Shown: positions 6,763 through 14,098 of the stretch, one piece after another
How positions within the stretch are numbered: the stretch's first letter is position 1
Layout of the letters: every line of letters starts with the position of its first letter
Assembly: GCA_900546575.1 (NCBI GenBank)
Contig: URDM01000050.1
Location: 1-22,556 of the forward strand
Direction: 5' to 3'
Length of the DNA stretch: 22,556 nt
Source of the DNA: an uncultured Prevotella sp.
GTDB taxonomy: Bacteria > Bacteroidota > Bacteroidia > Bacteroidales > Bacteroidaceae
Notes under the pieces: model-generated
Databases searched by the model: none
What the model was told of the DNA's origin: nothing
What the model saw: only the letters and a program-made list of their open reading frames with translations
Position numbers and translations under genes: made by a program

Positions 6763-8397
6763 ATGATCACAGTAGATGGACTGACCGTCGAATTCGGCGG
6801 CACCACCCTTTTCAAGGATATTTCCTTCCAGATAAACGAGAAGGACCGTATTGCCCTTATGGGCAAGAATGGCGCAGGCAAGAGCACTCTGCTCAAGATT
6901 ATTGCAGGAGTGCGCAAGCCCACACGTGGCTCGGTCTCGGCTCCTAAGGATTGCGTCGTAGCTTATCTGCCACAGCATCTGATGACCGAAGACGGACGTA
7001 CTGTATTCGATGAGACATGCCAGGCTTTCGCCCATCTGCACGAGATTCAGGCAGAAATCGACCGCATCAACAACGAACTCACCACCCGTACCGACTACGA
7101 GAGCGAAGAATACATGCAGCTCATAGAGAAGGTGTCGACTCTCTCGGAGAAGTTCTATGCCATCGACATGACCCACTTTGAGGAGGATGTGGAGAAGACT
7201 CTGCTGGGTCTCGGATTCGAGCGCTCTGACTTCAACCGGCCTACGAGTGAATTCTCGGGAGGCTGGCGCATGCGTATAGAGCTTGCCAAGCTGCTGCTCA
7301 AGTCGCCCGACGTGCTGCTGCTCGACGAGCCTACCAACCATCTCGACATAGAGTCGATAGGGTGGCTCGAGGACTTTATCATCAACAGCTCTAAAGCCGT
7401 AGTCGTTATCAGCCACGACCGCAAGTTTGTCGACAACATAACGACTCGTACAATAGAGGTGACGATGGGCCGAATCTACGACTACAAGACTACGTACAGC
7501 CAGTATCTGGAGCTGCGCAAGGAACGTCGCGAACAGCAGATGAAGAAGTATGAGGAACAGCAGAAGATGATAGCCGAGACAAAGGACTTTATCGAACGCT
7601 TCAAGGGAACTTACTCCAAGACCTTTCAGGTGCAGAGCCGTGTGAAAATGCTTGAAAAGCTCGAACTCATAGAAGTGGACGAAGAGGACACAAGCCACCT
7701 GCGACTAAAATTTCCGCCAAGTCCGCGTAGCGGAGCCTATCCCGTACAGATGAGCGACGTGGCTATGGCGTTTGGCGACAAGCAGATATTCAGCGGAGTG
7801 AACCTTACCGTTGAGCGTGGCGACAAGATTGCCTTCGTGGGCAGAAACGGAGAGGGTAAGTCGACTCTCGTAAAGTGTATTATGGGACAGCTGCAAAACC
7901 AGGGTAAGCTGGAACTGGGCCATAATGTGCAGATAGGCTACTTCGCCCAGAACCAAGCCTCGCTTCTCGATGGGGAGCTTACCGTATTCCAGACTATTGA
8001 CGATGTGGCAAAGGGCGAAATTCGCAACAAGATACGCGACCTGCTGGGCGCATTCATGTTCGGAGGCGAAGAGTCGACCAAGAAGGTGAAGGTGCTTTCG
8101 GGAGGCGAGCGCACACGTCTGGCTATTCTCAAGCTCCTGCTCGAGCCGGTCAATCTGCTCATCCTCGACGAGCCTACCAACCATCTTGACCTCAAGACCA
8201 AGGACGTGCTGAAACAAGCGCTTCAGGACTTTGACGGCACGCTAATCGTAGTAAGCCACGACCGCGACTTCCTCGACGGCCTTGTCAGCAAGGTGTACGA
8301 ATTCGGTCACGGCAAGGTGCGCGAACACTTGTGTGGCATCTACGAGTTTCTCGAGTCGAAGAAGATGGAGAATCTGCAGGAGCTTGAAAGAAAATAA
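6763..8397 (+). CDS. ABC-F family ribosome-associated ATPase
   Basis: The protein has 544 aa with two ABC ATPase domains and no membrane segments. Domain 1 has Walker A GKNGAGKST (34-42), signature EFSGGWRMR (163-171) and Walker B LLLDEPTNHLD. Domain 2 has Walker A GRNGEGKST (360-368), signature LSGGERTR (445-452) and LLILDEPTNHLD. A charged helical linker (about 240-320, KERREQQMKKYEEQQK) between them is the P-site tRNA interaction motif of ABC-F proteins. These act on the ribosome E site to rescue or regulate stalled translation; some members protect against antibiotics. The length and short C-terminus fit a general housekeeping type (EttA/YkpA/Uup-like) better than a known resistance subfamily, but the subtype is unresolved. 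It is followed by thpR after 27 nt. Confidence 0.93.
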   Translation: MITVDGLTVEFGGTTLFKDISFQINEKDRIALMGKNGAGKSTLLKIIAGVRKPTRGSVSAPKDCVVAYLPQHLMTEDGRTVFDETCQAFAHLHEIQAEIDRINNELTTRTDYESEEYMQLIEKVSTLSEKFYAIDMTHFEEDVEKTLLGLGFERSDFNRPTSEFSGGWRMRIELAKLLLKSPDVLLLDEPTNHLDIESIGWLEDFIINSSKAVVVISHDRKFVDNITTRTIEVTMGRIYDYKTTYSQYLELRKERREQQMKKYEEQQKMIAETKDFIERFKGTYSKTFQVQSRVKMLEKLELIEVDEEDTSHLRLKFPPSPRSGAYPVQMSDVAMAFGDKQIFSGVNLTVERGDKIAFVGRNGEGKSTLVKCIMGQLQNQGKLELGHNVQIGYFAQNQASLLDGELTVFQTIDDVAKGEIRNKIRDLLGAFMFGGEESTKKVKVLSGGERTRLAILKLLLEPVNLLILDEPTNHLDLKTKDVLKQALQDFDGTLIVVSHDRDFLDGLVSKVYEFGHGKVREHLCGIYEFLESKKMENLQELERK

Positions 8398-8424
8398 CTG
8401 TAGCTTATTATAACCAAAAACCGC

Positions 8425-8919
8425 ATGGCTCGCATATTCATCGCTATTCGTTTTGACGAAGCCTTCAAGAAGACTCTCGTTGGGCTACAGAATGCCTTAA
8501 GGGCAAAGGGCGTTAGCGGCAACTTTTGTCCTTACGGCAATCTGCACATGACGCTTGCCTTTATAGGCGAGAAATACGATCTGCCGAAGATTCGCAAGGC
8601 TGTGGGCGAGGTGGAGTTTGAACCTTTCGTAATGTCGTTGGGCAGACTCGGGACTTTTCCCACAAGGTCGGGAGTAGTGTGGTGTGGAGTGAGGAAAGAC
8701 GGACAGGTAGCAGCTTTGGTCAGTCAGCTGCGCCAAAGGCTTTCTGCTTACGGCATTCCTTTTAGTGCCATGCCGTTTTTGCCACACGTCTCATTAGTGC
8801 AGCATCCGTCGCATATAGTAACGGAAATAGACGTTCCGGAGGCTTCAATAAAGGTAGAAAGAATAAGTGTAATGAAGTCAGAACGGATAAATGGAGAATT
8901 GGTTTATTCTGAAATCTGA
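8425..8919 (+). CDS. thpR: RNA 2',3'-cyclic phosphodiesterase (2'-5' RNA ligase family)
   Basis: The protein has 164 aa and carries the two catalytic motifs of the 2H phosphoesterase superfamily, HMTLAFIG (H41, T43) and PHVSLVQ (H121, S123). This matches bacterial ThpR/LigT enzymes, which hydrolyse 2',3'-cyclic phosphates on RNA ends and ligate tRNA halves in vitro. Length is slightly below the usual 175-190 aa because of a short C-terminus. It lies 27 nt after the ABC-F gene with no promoter between, and two terminators follow it, so the two genes form one transcript. Confidence 0.92.
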   Translation: MARIFIAIRFDEAFKKTLVGLQNALRAKGVSGNFCPYGNLHMTLAFIGEKYDLPKIRKAVGEVEFEPFVMSLGRLGTFPTRSGVVWCGVRKDGQVAALVSQLRQRLSAYGIPFSAMPFLPHVSLVQHPSHIVTEIDVPEASIKVERISVMKSERINGELVYSEI

Positions 8920-8926
8920 TAAAAAG

Positions 8927-8961
8927 AAGAATAGCGGAGGCTTGCAACCCCCGCTATTCTT
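8927..8961 (+). terminator. Terminator hairpin 1 after thpR
   Basis: AAGAATAGCGG (8927-8937) pairs with CCGCTATTCTT (8951-8961). Inner GG/CC pairs extend the stem, leaving a 7-nt loop. It begins 7 nt after the thpR stop codon. Only weak T enrichment follows. Confidence 0.75.
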
Positions 8962-8967
8962 ATATAT

Positions 8968-8990
8968 GAAAACTGTTCGGTTTTCTTTTT
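8968..8990 (+). terminator. Terminator hairpin 2 after thpR
   Basis: GAAAAC (8968-8973) pairs with GTTTTC (8980-8985) around a 6-nt loop and is followed by a T tract. Together with the stronger stem just upstream it forms a tandem terminator. Confidence 0.55.
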
Positions 8991-9055
8991 CTTTCTAAGA
9001 AGCATTTTTGTTCCTCCTAAGGAGAAATCTTATTCTTCTTGAGGAGCAATCTTAT

Positions 9056-9358
9056 CCCAAATCGGTCATTAGAAGCATCCAGTAAAAAACTTCGTATCAA
9101 AGCATGATACGATCATTTCAAGCCATGATACGATCATTTCAAGCCATGATACGATTGTTTCAAGACACGCAACATATATTGATATCACGATACTGACATT
9201 AGTGTCACGATTGTAAAGGGACCATAGTATCATATTACATAATACTTGGCATCAATCAAGAACGCACATAAAATCTACGTGTGATGTAGTGTGTTTCTTT
9301 TCCCACGTTCTTTATATCTATACGTAAGCATATCCGCGATACTAATGACCGATTTTGG
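9056..9358. mobile_element. MITE-like element with 17-bp terminal inverted repeats
   Basis: The left end CCCAAATCGGTCATTAG (9056-9072) matches the reverse complement of the right end (9342-9358) at 16 of 17 positions. The 303-bp body is AT-rich and encodes nothing convincing. Inside are three 21-bp iterons and a small palindrome TGACA-TTAG-TGTCA. It is flanked by a 27-bp direct repeat (26 matches). A non-autonomous transposable element with a long target duplication is one reading. The other is a structured non-coding element that inserted or grew inside an existing 22-bp array. No transposase is nearby. On rprY mRNA the ends would pair into one long hairpin, so it may also end transcription. 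Confidence 0.6.
9098..9161. repeat. Three 21-bp direct repeats (iterons)
   Basis: Units at 9098-9119, 9120-9140 and 9141-9161 follow the pattern AAGCCATGATACGATCATTTC or a close variant. Units 1 and 2 hold the perfect inverted repeat ATGAT-ACG-ATCAT; unit 3 has decayed to ATGATACGATTGT. Spacing of two helical turns would place repeated protein sites on one face of the DNA. Confidence 0.8.
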
Positions 9359-9381
9359 CTTATTCTTCTTGAGGAGCAATT

Positions 9382-10080
9382 TTATTCCTCCTCGGGAGTG
9401 ATGAGCTTGTAGCCCTTGCCGTGGATGTTGATGATTTCAATCTGGTCGTCGTCCTTGAGGTGCTTGCGCAGTTTTGTGATGTACACGTCCATAGAGCGTG
9501 CGTTGAAGTAGTTGTCGTCAATCCATATGGTCTTGAGGGCAAAGTCGCGTTGCAGAATCTCGTTGGCGTGGCTGCAGAGGAGTGCGAGCAGTTCGTTCTC
9601 CTTTGTGGTGAGCTTGGTCTGCTTGTCGCCGATTGTGAGCAGCTGCTTCTGTGTGTCGAATGTGAATCGTCCGATGTGGTAGATGGTGCTTTCCTTGCTC
9701 TTCTTGCCACGTACACGACGCAGGATGGCCTCAATACGGAACACGAGTTCTTCCATTGAGAACGGCTTGGTGATGTAGTCGTCGGCACCAATCTTGAATC
9801 CTTCGAGGATGTCCTCTTTCAGAGTCTTGGCTGTGAGGAATATGATAGGTATCTCGGCGTTGGCCTGGCGGATTTCCTGTGCCAAGGTGAATCCGTCCTT
9901 CTTGGGCATCATCACGTCGAGAACGCAAATGTCAAACTTTGTCTTCATGAAGGCACGGTAGCCAGCCTCGCCGTCGGGGCAGAGCTCGGCATAGTAGCCC
10001 TTGGCCTGCAAGTATTCACGCAGAAGCATACCGAGGTTCTCATCGTCCTCGCAAAGCAGAATTTTCAAATTGTCGTCCAT
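9382..10080 (-). CDS. rprY: OmpR-family response regulator RprY
   Basis: The protein has 232 aa. A receiver domain covers 1-120 with acidic pair D12-D13, phospho-acceptor D55 (VLDVMMPKKDG), T83 and K105 (TKP). A winged-helix DNA-binding domain covers about 135-230 (ARSMDVYITKLRKHLKDD, IINIHGKGYKL). The sequence agrees closely with what I remember of Bacteroides RprY. It is the output partner of the kinase encoded 86 nt upstream. In Bacteroides and Porphyromonas, RprXY is linked to envelope or oxidative stress and sodium or tetracycline-related phenotypes. The C-terminus ends ITPEEE, encoded within a 22-bp repeat unit that continues past the stop codon. Confidence 0.92.
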   Translation of the reverse strand: MDDNLKILLCEDDENLGMLLREYLQAKGYYAELCPDGEAGYRAFMKTKFDICVLDVMMPKKDGFTLAQEIRQANAEIPIIFLTAKTLKEDILEGFKIGADDYITKPFSMEELVFRIEAILRRVRGKKSKESTIYHIGRFTFDTQKQLLTIGDKQTKLTTKENELLALLCSHANEILQRDFALKTIWIDDNYFNARSMDVYITKLRKHLKDDDQIEIINIHGKGYKLITPEEE

Positions 10081-10166
10081 AGTTGTAGTATTTAAATTGT
10101 TATTAATTTCTTGTTAATTGTTTGTCTCTATTTTTGTTTGTTAGACGTTTTGAGGCGTCAGAAAGT

Positions 10167-11726
10167 TTAATCCTTAATGATTGGTAATTTTATGGTGAAC
10201 TTTGTTCCCTTGCCCAGTTCGCTGTCTATCGTAATGTCGCCGTTATGGAGCATTATGATTTTCTTGACGTAGGCCAGTCCGAGTCCGAATCCCTTCACGT
10301 CGTGCACGTTGCCCGTGTGTACGCGGTAGAACTTGTCGAACACCTTCTTGAGGTTTTCCTTCTTGATGCCCAGTCCGGTGTCGCGTACCGAGAGGTAGAG
10401 GTGGTTGTCGTCGTTCCACGTGCGCAGATATATGTTGATGGGCTGGTCGGGCTTGCGATACTTCACGGCGTTGTCGAGCAGATTGTTTATCACGTTCTGG
10501 AAGTGAACCTCGTCGACGTAGAGAGCCGAGTCGACGGCTTCTATCTCTGTATAGATCTTGCCTCTTGTATGCTCTACACGCAAGGTGAACGAGTTGGCTA
10601 TGTTCTCTACCATTTCGTTGAGGTCGAGACGTTTCTTCTTGAATACGGCCTTCTTGCGGTCGAACATCGACATCTGCAGCACTTTCTCCACGAGGAATCG
10701 CAGACGTTTCGACTCGTCGTTGATTACCTTTCCGAGATGCTTTGTCATGGCCGGACTTTTGGTGACGCTCTCGTCGTTCATCATTTGTGCCGCAAGCGAG
10801 ATGCTGGCTATAGGGGTCTTCAGCTCGTGCGTCATGTTGTTGATGAAGTCGTTCTTTATTTCCGTATAGCGCTTCTGGCGGAATATCACCACGATGGTGA
10901 ATATGAACGTTATGAGCAGTACCATGGTGAACGCTACCGACGGAATCATGAATCGTACCGACGAGTAGATGTATGAACCCATGTCGGGGAAGTGGATGCG
11001 CACCACACCCATCTTCGACTGCGGGTCGTTGCGGAAAAGCACCTGCGAGTAGGTGAACTCTTCGCCCTCGTCGGTATAGTCAGGACAGCGGTAGACCTCA
11101 CGTCCGTCTTGTGTGCTGACTGTGAAGTGATAGGTGATGTTTATGCCGTTGTTCATCAGTTCTGCCTTCAGGTCCTGATCGAGCAGCTTGAAGTTGATGC
11201 GCTCCTTGAGAGGCTTTTCTGAGGCTGAATAGAGTATGGAGTAGACCACCTCGTCGAGCAGGGCTTTCTGGTAGACATAGCGGTTCTTGACAATCTGCTG
11301 CATCGACTTGGCTGCTTCGCTGAAGGAGCTCTTGTCCGTGTGCAGTATCATCGCCTTGGGCATCTGCGAGGGTCGGGTGGTGATGGTCTTTAGCTCGAAC
11401 GACGAGTATATTGTGCCGTCCTTGCCTATTACCGAGTACTGGTGCGACTGCTGTATGCTGCCGTCGAGCTTGCCCGAGATAGTGCCGATGGAATCCTTCT
11501 TGAACGAGCGTCGTTCGGTCTCGTTCACGTCTTTCTCAAGATAGCGCAGGGTCTCGTTGAGCTCCAGATTGCGCGAGGCTTGATATAGTGCGCGGTTGAC
11601 CGACTCGTCAAACTGCTCCTTCTTCATGTCCACCATCTCCTGAATGTATCTTAGTTGCAGATAAAGCAGGGCGAGGAACGAGAAGCCCATGATAGAGGCG
11701 ATTGTCCATATAGTTCTTTTCTTCAT
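10167..11726 (-). CDS. rprX: Sensor histidine kinase RprX
   Basis: The protein has 519 aa. Membrane helix 1 is at about 7-25, a periplasmic sensor region spans about 28-256, and membrane helix 2 is at about 257-283. The dimerisation/phosphotransfer motif NNMTHELKTPIASISLA carries H300. ATPase boxes are NVINNLLDNAVKYRK (N), DTGLGIK (G1) and FGLGLAYVKKII (G2), ending near GKGTKFTIKLPI. It would autophosphorylate H300 and pass phosphate to D55 of RprY. Gene order kinase then regulator is that of Bacteroides rprXY. A -7 box lies about 29 nt upstream of its ATG. Confidence 0.92.
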   Translation of the reverse strand: MKKRTIWTIASIMGFSFLALLYLQLRYIQEMVDMKKEQFDESVNRALYQASRNLELNETLRYLEKDVNETERRSFKKDSIGTISGKLDGSIQQSHQYSVIGKDGTIYSSFELKTITTRPSQMPKAMILHTDKSSFSEAAKSMQQIVKNRYVYQKALLDEVVYSILYSASEKPLKERINFKLLDQDLKAELMNNGINITYHFTVSTQDGREVYRCPDYTDEGEEFTYSQVLFRNDPQSKMGVVRIHFPDMGSYIYSSVRFMIPSVAFTMVLLITFIFTIVVIFRQKRYTEIKNDFINNMTHELKTPIASISLAAQMMNDESVTKSPAMTKHLGKVINDESKRLRFLVEKVLQMSMFDRKKAVFKKKRLDLNEMVENIANSFTLRVEHTRGKIYTEIEAVDSALYVDEVHFQNVINNLLDNAVKYRKPDQPINIYLRTWNDDNHLYLSVRDTGLGIKKENLKKVFDKFYRVHTGNVHDVKGFGLGLAYVKKIIMLHNGDITIDSELGKGTKFTIKLPIIKD

Positions 11727-11754
11727 GCCTGATGTGTGTTTTTTTTCTTGTTTG

Positions 11755-11762
11755 CAAAGATA
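11755..11762 (-). promoter_or_regulatory. -7 box (TATCTTTG) of rprXY
   Basis: On the minus strand TATCTTTG matches TAnnTTTG. The -33 position holds only a weak TCTG 18 nt away, consistent with a regulated or weak promoter. The predicted leader is about 21 nt. Confidence 0.55.
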
Positions 11763-11830
11763 GATTAAAAAGTGAAACGACAGAACTTTTTGTTTAACAA
11801 TTAACCCTTGATTGCGGAATATTAACTAAA

Positions 11831-11871
11831 AAAGGCGTTTATAATTGCCGTATGCAAATTATAAACACCTT
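11831..11871 (-). terminator. Terminator of the ftsK-lolA-DUF5687 operon
   Basis: On the minus strand a 15-bp stem (11871-11857 with 11846-11832) encloses a 10-nt loop and is followed by a T run (CCTTTTTTAG). The one non-Watson-Crick pair is G:U only in the minus-strand RNA and would be C:A in the other, so the structure fits transcription from the minus strand. It lies 21 nt after the DUF5687 stop codon. Confidence 0.85.
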
Positions 11872-11891
11872 ATTGCTGTTCTTGTAGTTTC

Positions 11892-13415
11892 TTATCGTGT
11901 GGAGGTGAAACCCTCGAGATTGCTGTATTTGCGGCTCATCATCCGGTTGTAGATATTGCGCAGCCACAGGCGGTTGGTCAGCACGAACATCAGTCCAATG
12001 GCGAGCATTATGCCGTATGTAGTGTTGTCGCTGAACATAGTCTGCAGAGTCGTGACGATGACGTTGGGCACAAGGAATATTACGCCTATTATTATCATCT
12101 GCACGTAATTGCCTTCGAGTCCGCCCTTCGACGTAATCTTTTCGTTCATAGGAATTGTCTGGCGCGTGTAGACTGCCGACTGGAATATGACGAAGTATTG
12201 GAATCCCATGGTGTAGACGGCGTAGCTCAAGAGCATCACAATCGACATCTTGCCGGCAAACACCATTGGCAGCATCAGCACGAACGGCAGCAGGAGCATG
12301 GCTGAATAGAATATGTATTTGGCTTGGAGCAGGGCGAGGATGTTTTCGCGTCTCACAAACAGTCCGTCTACATAGTTGCCTTCGTAGCCCATCATCTTGA
12401 CGAGAATTGTGGCTCCCGGAAGGATGAAGATGTAGAGTGCCCAGAAGTTGGTCATTCTCGGCGAATCGTAAATGTCGGTTGTAATGATGAGCAGACATAA
12501 TATTATGGTGAATATTATGCTTGTGATAATTGCCTTGCGTGGGTTGCGGTTGCGCATGAGCTGCTTTATCTCCAGCTGGAGGAACGTGCCGAACTCGCCG
12601 TAGCGTTCAAGGAAGTTGAACTTCACGACGTGTGCCACGGTCTGCGTCTTCTTGGTGCCAACCGTTTCCTTGCGTACTGCCGCATATTGCACACGGCGGT
12701 TTAGGATGATTAGCCCCGACAATAGCACCACCATAGCAATCAACGGCCATATGCTGTGCTCGCCAATAGCCTCGCCAGGCAATGAATAGATGCGTGCGTA
12801 TTGTTGCAGTCCGGCATCTGTGCCGAGATAGAGCGGGGCTGCCACAATGGCGTAGAATCCGATGGGCAGGAGCCACCACAGATAGGAGCGGTTGATGAGA
12901 GTGCGTGTCATGCTGTACCACTGGCTGTTGGCCACAGCGGCAAGTAGCGCCACTACCACGAGGTAGACCATAGTGAGCAGTCCGTAGCTGAACACTACCG
13001 ACATGATAGAGTAGGGGACTATGAGCAGTAGCCACGTAAGATTGCCCCACGACGTGAGCGACGAGAATATGAAAGCGTCGACGCAGGCATATTTGGGCAA
13101 TGGCAGCAGCATGTACGGGCGTGCTATCTGCGCAGGAGTCTGCTGCATTGTAAACCTCATCAGGAAGTCGACGCACATGACGGCTGGCAGCAATACGCAC
13201 ATCAGCTCCACGCTTGTCATAGAGCGCGTGTCGTTGGCTATCATGGCAAACAGCACAGCCAGCATCATCAGATAGCCAGCCGTGAACAGGAATGCTATGC
13301 CAACCATTACTTTAGCAAAGCGGTTGGTCTCGTAGTCGATTGCCCTTCGGTCGGCAAGCCGGCGATGCTTGAGCAGGCAGCTGATGGTCTGCCATAGGGT
13401 AAGTCGTGTCTGCAT
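11892..13415 (-). CDS. DUF5687 family membrane protein (ABC-2 permease-like)
   Basis: The product has 507 aa and about ten or more hydrophobic segments. The N-terminal part (FLMRFTMQQTPAQIARPYML) looks like the Bacteroidetes DUF5687 family, which resembles ABC-2 type export permeases. Family members usually sit beside an ABC ATPase gene, but none is adjacent here, so any ATPase must be encoded elsewhere. The gene is last in a minus-strand unit after ftsK and the lolA-like gene, 50 nt after the latter. Its substrate is unknown. Envelope lipid or lipoprotein handling would fit the LolA-like neighbour but is an inference. Confidence 0.75.
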   Translation of the reverse strand: MQTRLTLWQTISCLLKHRRLADRRAIDYETNRFAKVMVGIAFLFTAGYLMMLAVLFAMIANDTRSMTSVELMCVLLPAVMCVDFLMRFTMQQTPAQIARPYMLLPLPKYACVDAFIFSSLTSWGNLTWLLLIVPYSIMSVVFSYGLLTMVYLVVVALLAAVANSQWYSMTRTLINRSYLWWLLPIGFYAIVAAPLYLGTDAGLQQYARIYSLPGEAIGEHSIWPLIAMVVLLSGLIILNRRVQYAAVRKETVGTKKTQTVAHVVKFNFLERYGEFGTFLQLEIKQLMRNRNPRKAIITSIIFTIILCLLIITTDIYDSPRMTNFWALYIFILPGATILVKMMGYEGNYVDGLFVRRENILALLQAKYIFYSAMLLLPFVLMLPMVFAGKMSIVMLLSYAVYTMGFQYFVIFQSAVYTRQTIPMNEKITSKGGLEGNYVQMIIIGVIFLVPNVIVTTLQTMFSDNTTYGIMLAIGLMFVLTNRLWLRNIYNRMMSRKYSNLEGFTSTR

Positions 13416-13465
13416 AGTGCTTAGTGGTTATGGTGGTGGATAGGGGTGGAGAAGTAGAATCGTGC

Positions 13466-14098
13466 TTATCTGAGGTCGATGACCTCAGCCGACGGATAGT
13501 CCTTTGAATTGAAGGCAAAGAGATTGTCGGACAGTTTCTTAGCCGAGAATTTGCTTATCGTGACCGTATACCAGCGTCCGTTGTGCTTCATCTTGACGCG
13601 CGACGGCACGTAAGTCTTGCTGTTTACCGTGACGTACATCTCCTGGATGCTGCGTTTCTGGTTTTGCGCCACAAGGTGAACCTCGTAGCTGCTTCCAGCC
13701 TTGGCGGACGACATCTTGTAGCCCGTCTTGTACACATTAATAAATGTATAGGGGTTCATCATCTGCTGCTGTGCCTGTGTAGGTGTGCTGATGTTCACCT
13801 CGTTGTTCTTCTTCATGTAGGTCCATTGTGTCTTGCCGTTGAACCATACTATTGCCTGCGGAGTGCGTGCGTTGAACTTGCCTCCCTTTACGGCTATTGT
13901 GCCCGACACGTTGCCGGTGGTAGGATTGTTGAGTGTGAACGATGCGCTTACGCCGCTCTTATGTCCTATTACCTTTGATGTCTTGTCGAGTATGGCGCGA
14001 GCCTGCGCTGGGTTCGACTGCGCCATTGACTGTACGCTTGCTACTACCGCCATGGCGGCTACAAGCAGAATGCTTAACAATGTGTGTTTCATAATCAT
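13466..14098 (-). CDS. LolA-like outer-membrane lipoprotein carrier
   Basis: The product has 210 aa with a clear signal peptide (residues 1-26, hydrophobic core LLSILLVAAMAVVAS, cut after SMAQ). The body is a single half-barrel type domain with the pattern SGTIAVKGGKF, WFNGKTQWTYMKKNNEVNI and NPYTFINVYKTGYK. That matches the Bacteroidetes LolA-like/Gram-negative carrier group (compare PF03548/PF16584) rather than E. coli LolA itself. It would shuttle lipoproteins or other lipidated cargo across the periplasm. The start codon touches the ftsK stop (TAA-ATG), which implies translational coupling. Pairing of ftsK with lolA is common in bacteria. ATG codons at 14098 and 14092 are both usable. Confidence 0.85.
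   Translation of the reverse strand: MIMKHTLLSILLVAAMAVVASVQSMAQSNPAQARAILDKTSKVIGHKSGVSASFTLNNPTTGNVSGTIAVKGGKFNARTPQAIVWFNGKTQWTYMKKNNEVNISTPTQAQQQMMNPYTFINVYKTGYKMSSAKAGSSYEVHLVAQNQKRSIQEMYVTVNSKTYVPSRVKMKHNGRWYTVTISKFSAKKLSDNLFAFNSKDYPSAEVIDLR

Larger units (their letters stand above)
9011..9406. repeat. 22-bp repeat units at the 3' end of rprY, split by an inserted element
   Basis: Four related 22-bp units lie at 9011-9032, 9033-9054, 9363-9384 and 9385-9406, each starting TTC(C/T)TC(C/T)T. The last lies inside the rprY coding sequence (its codons for ITPEEE), and the third ends on the rprY stop codon. The second and third are nearly identical; with flanking bases, 9029-9055 and 9359-9385 agree at 26 of 27 positions. 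The non-coding element at 9056-9358 lies between them. Confidence 0.85.

Noticed and set aside
6739..7698. 319-codon minus-strand open frame opposite the ABC-F gene
   Set aside because: It overlaps both ABC motifs of the real gene and has no start context or domain.
9098..9161. Short CRISPR array
   Set aside because: Units are 21 bp in direct contact with no spacers, and there are no cas genes.
9360..9791. Alternative longer C-terminus of RprY (ending KIAPQEE) through a frame change
   Set aside because: The receiver and winged-helix frame ends cleanly at 9382; the extra tail is a repeat copy of the gene end beyond the stop codon.
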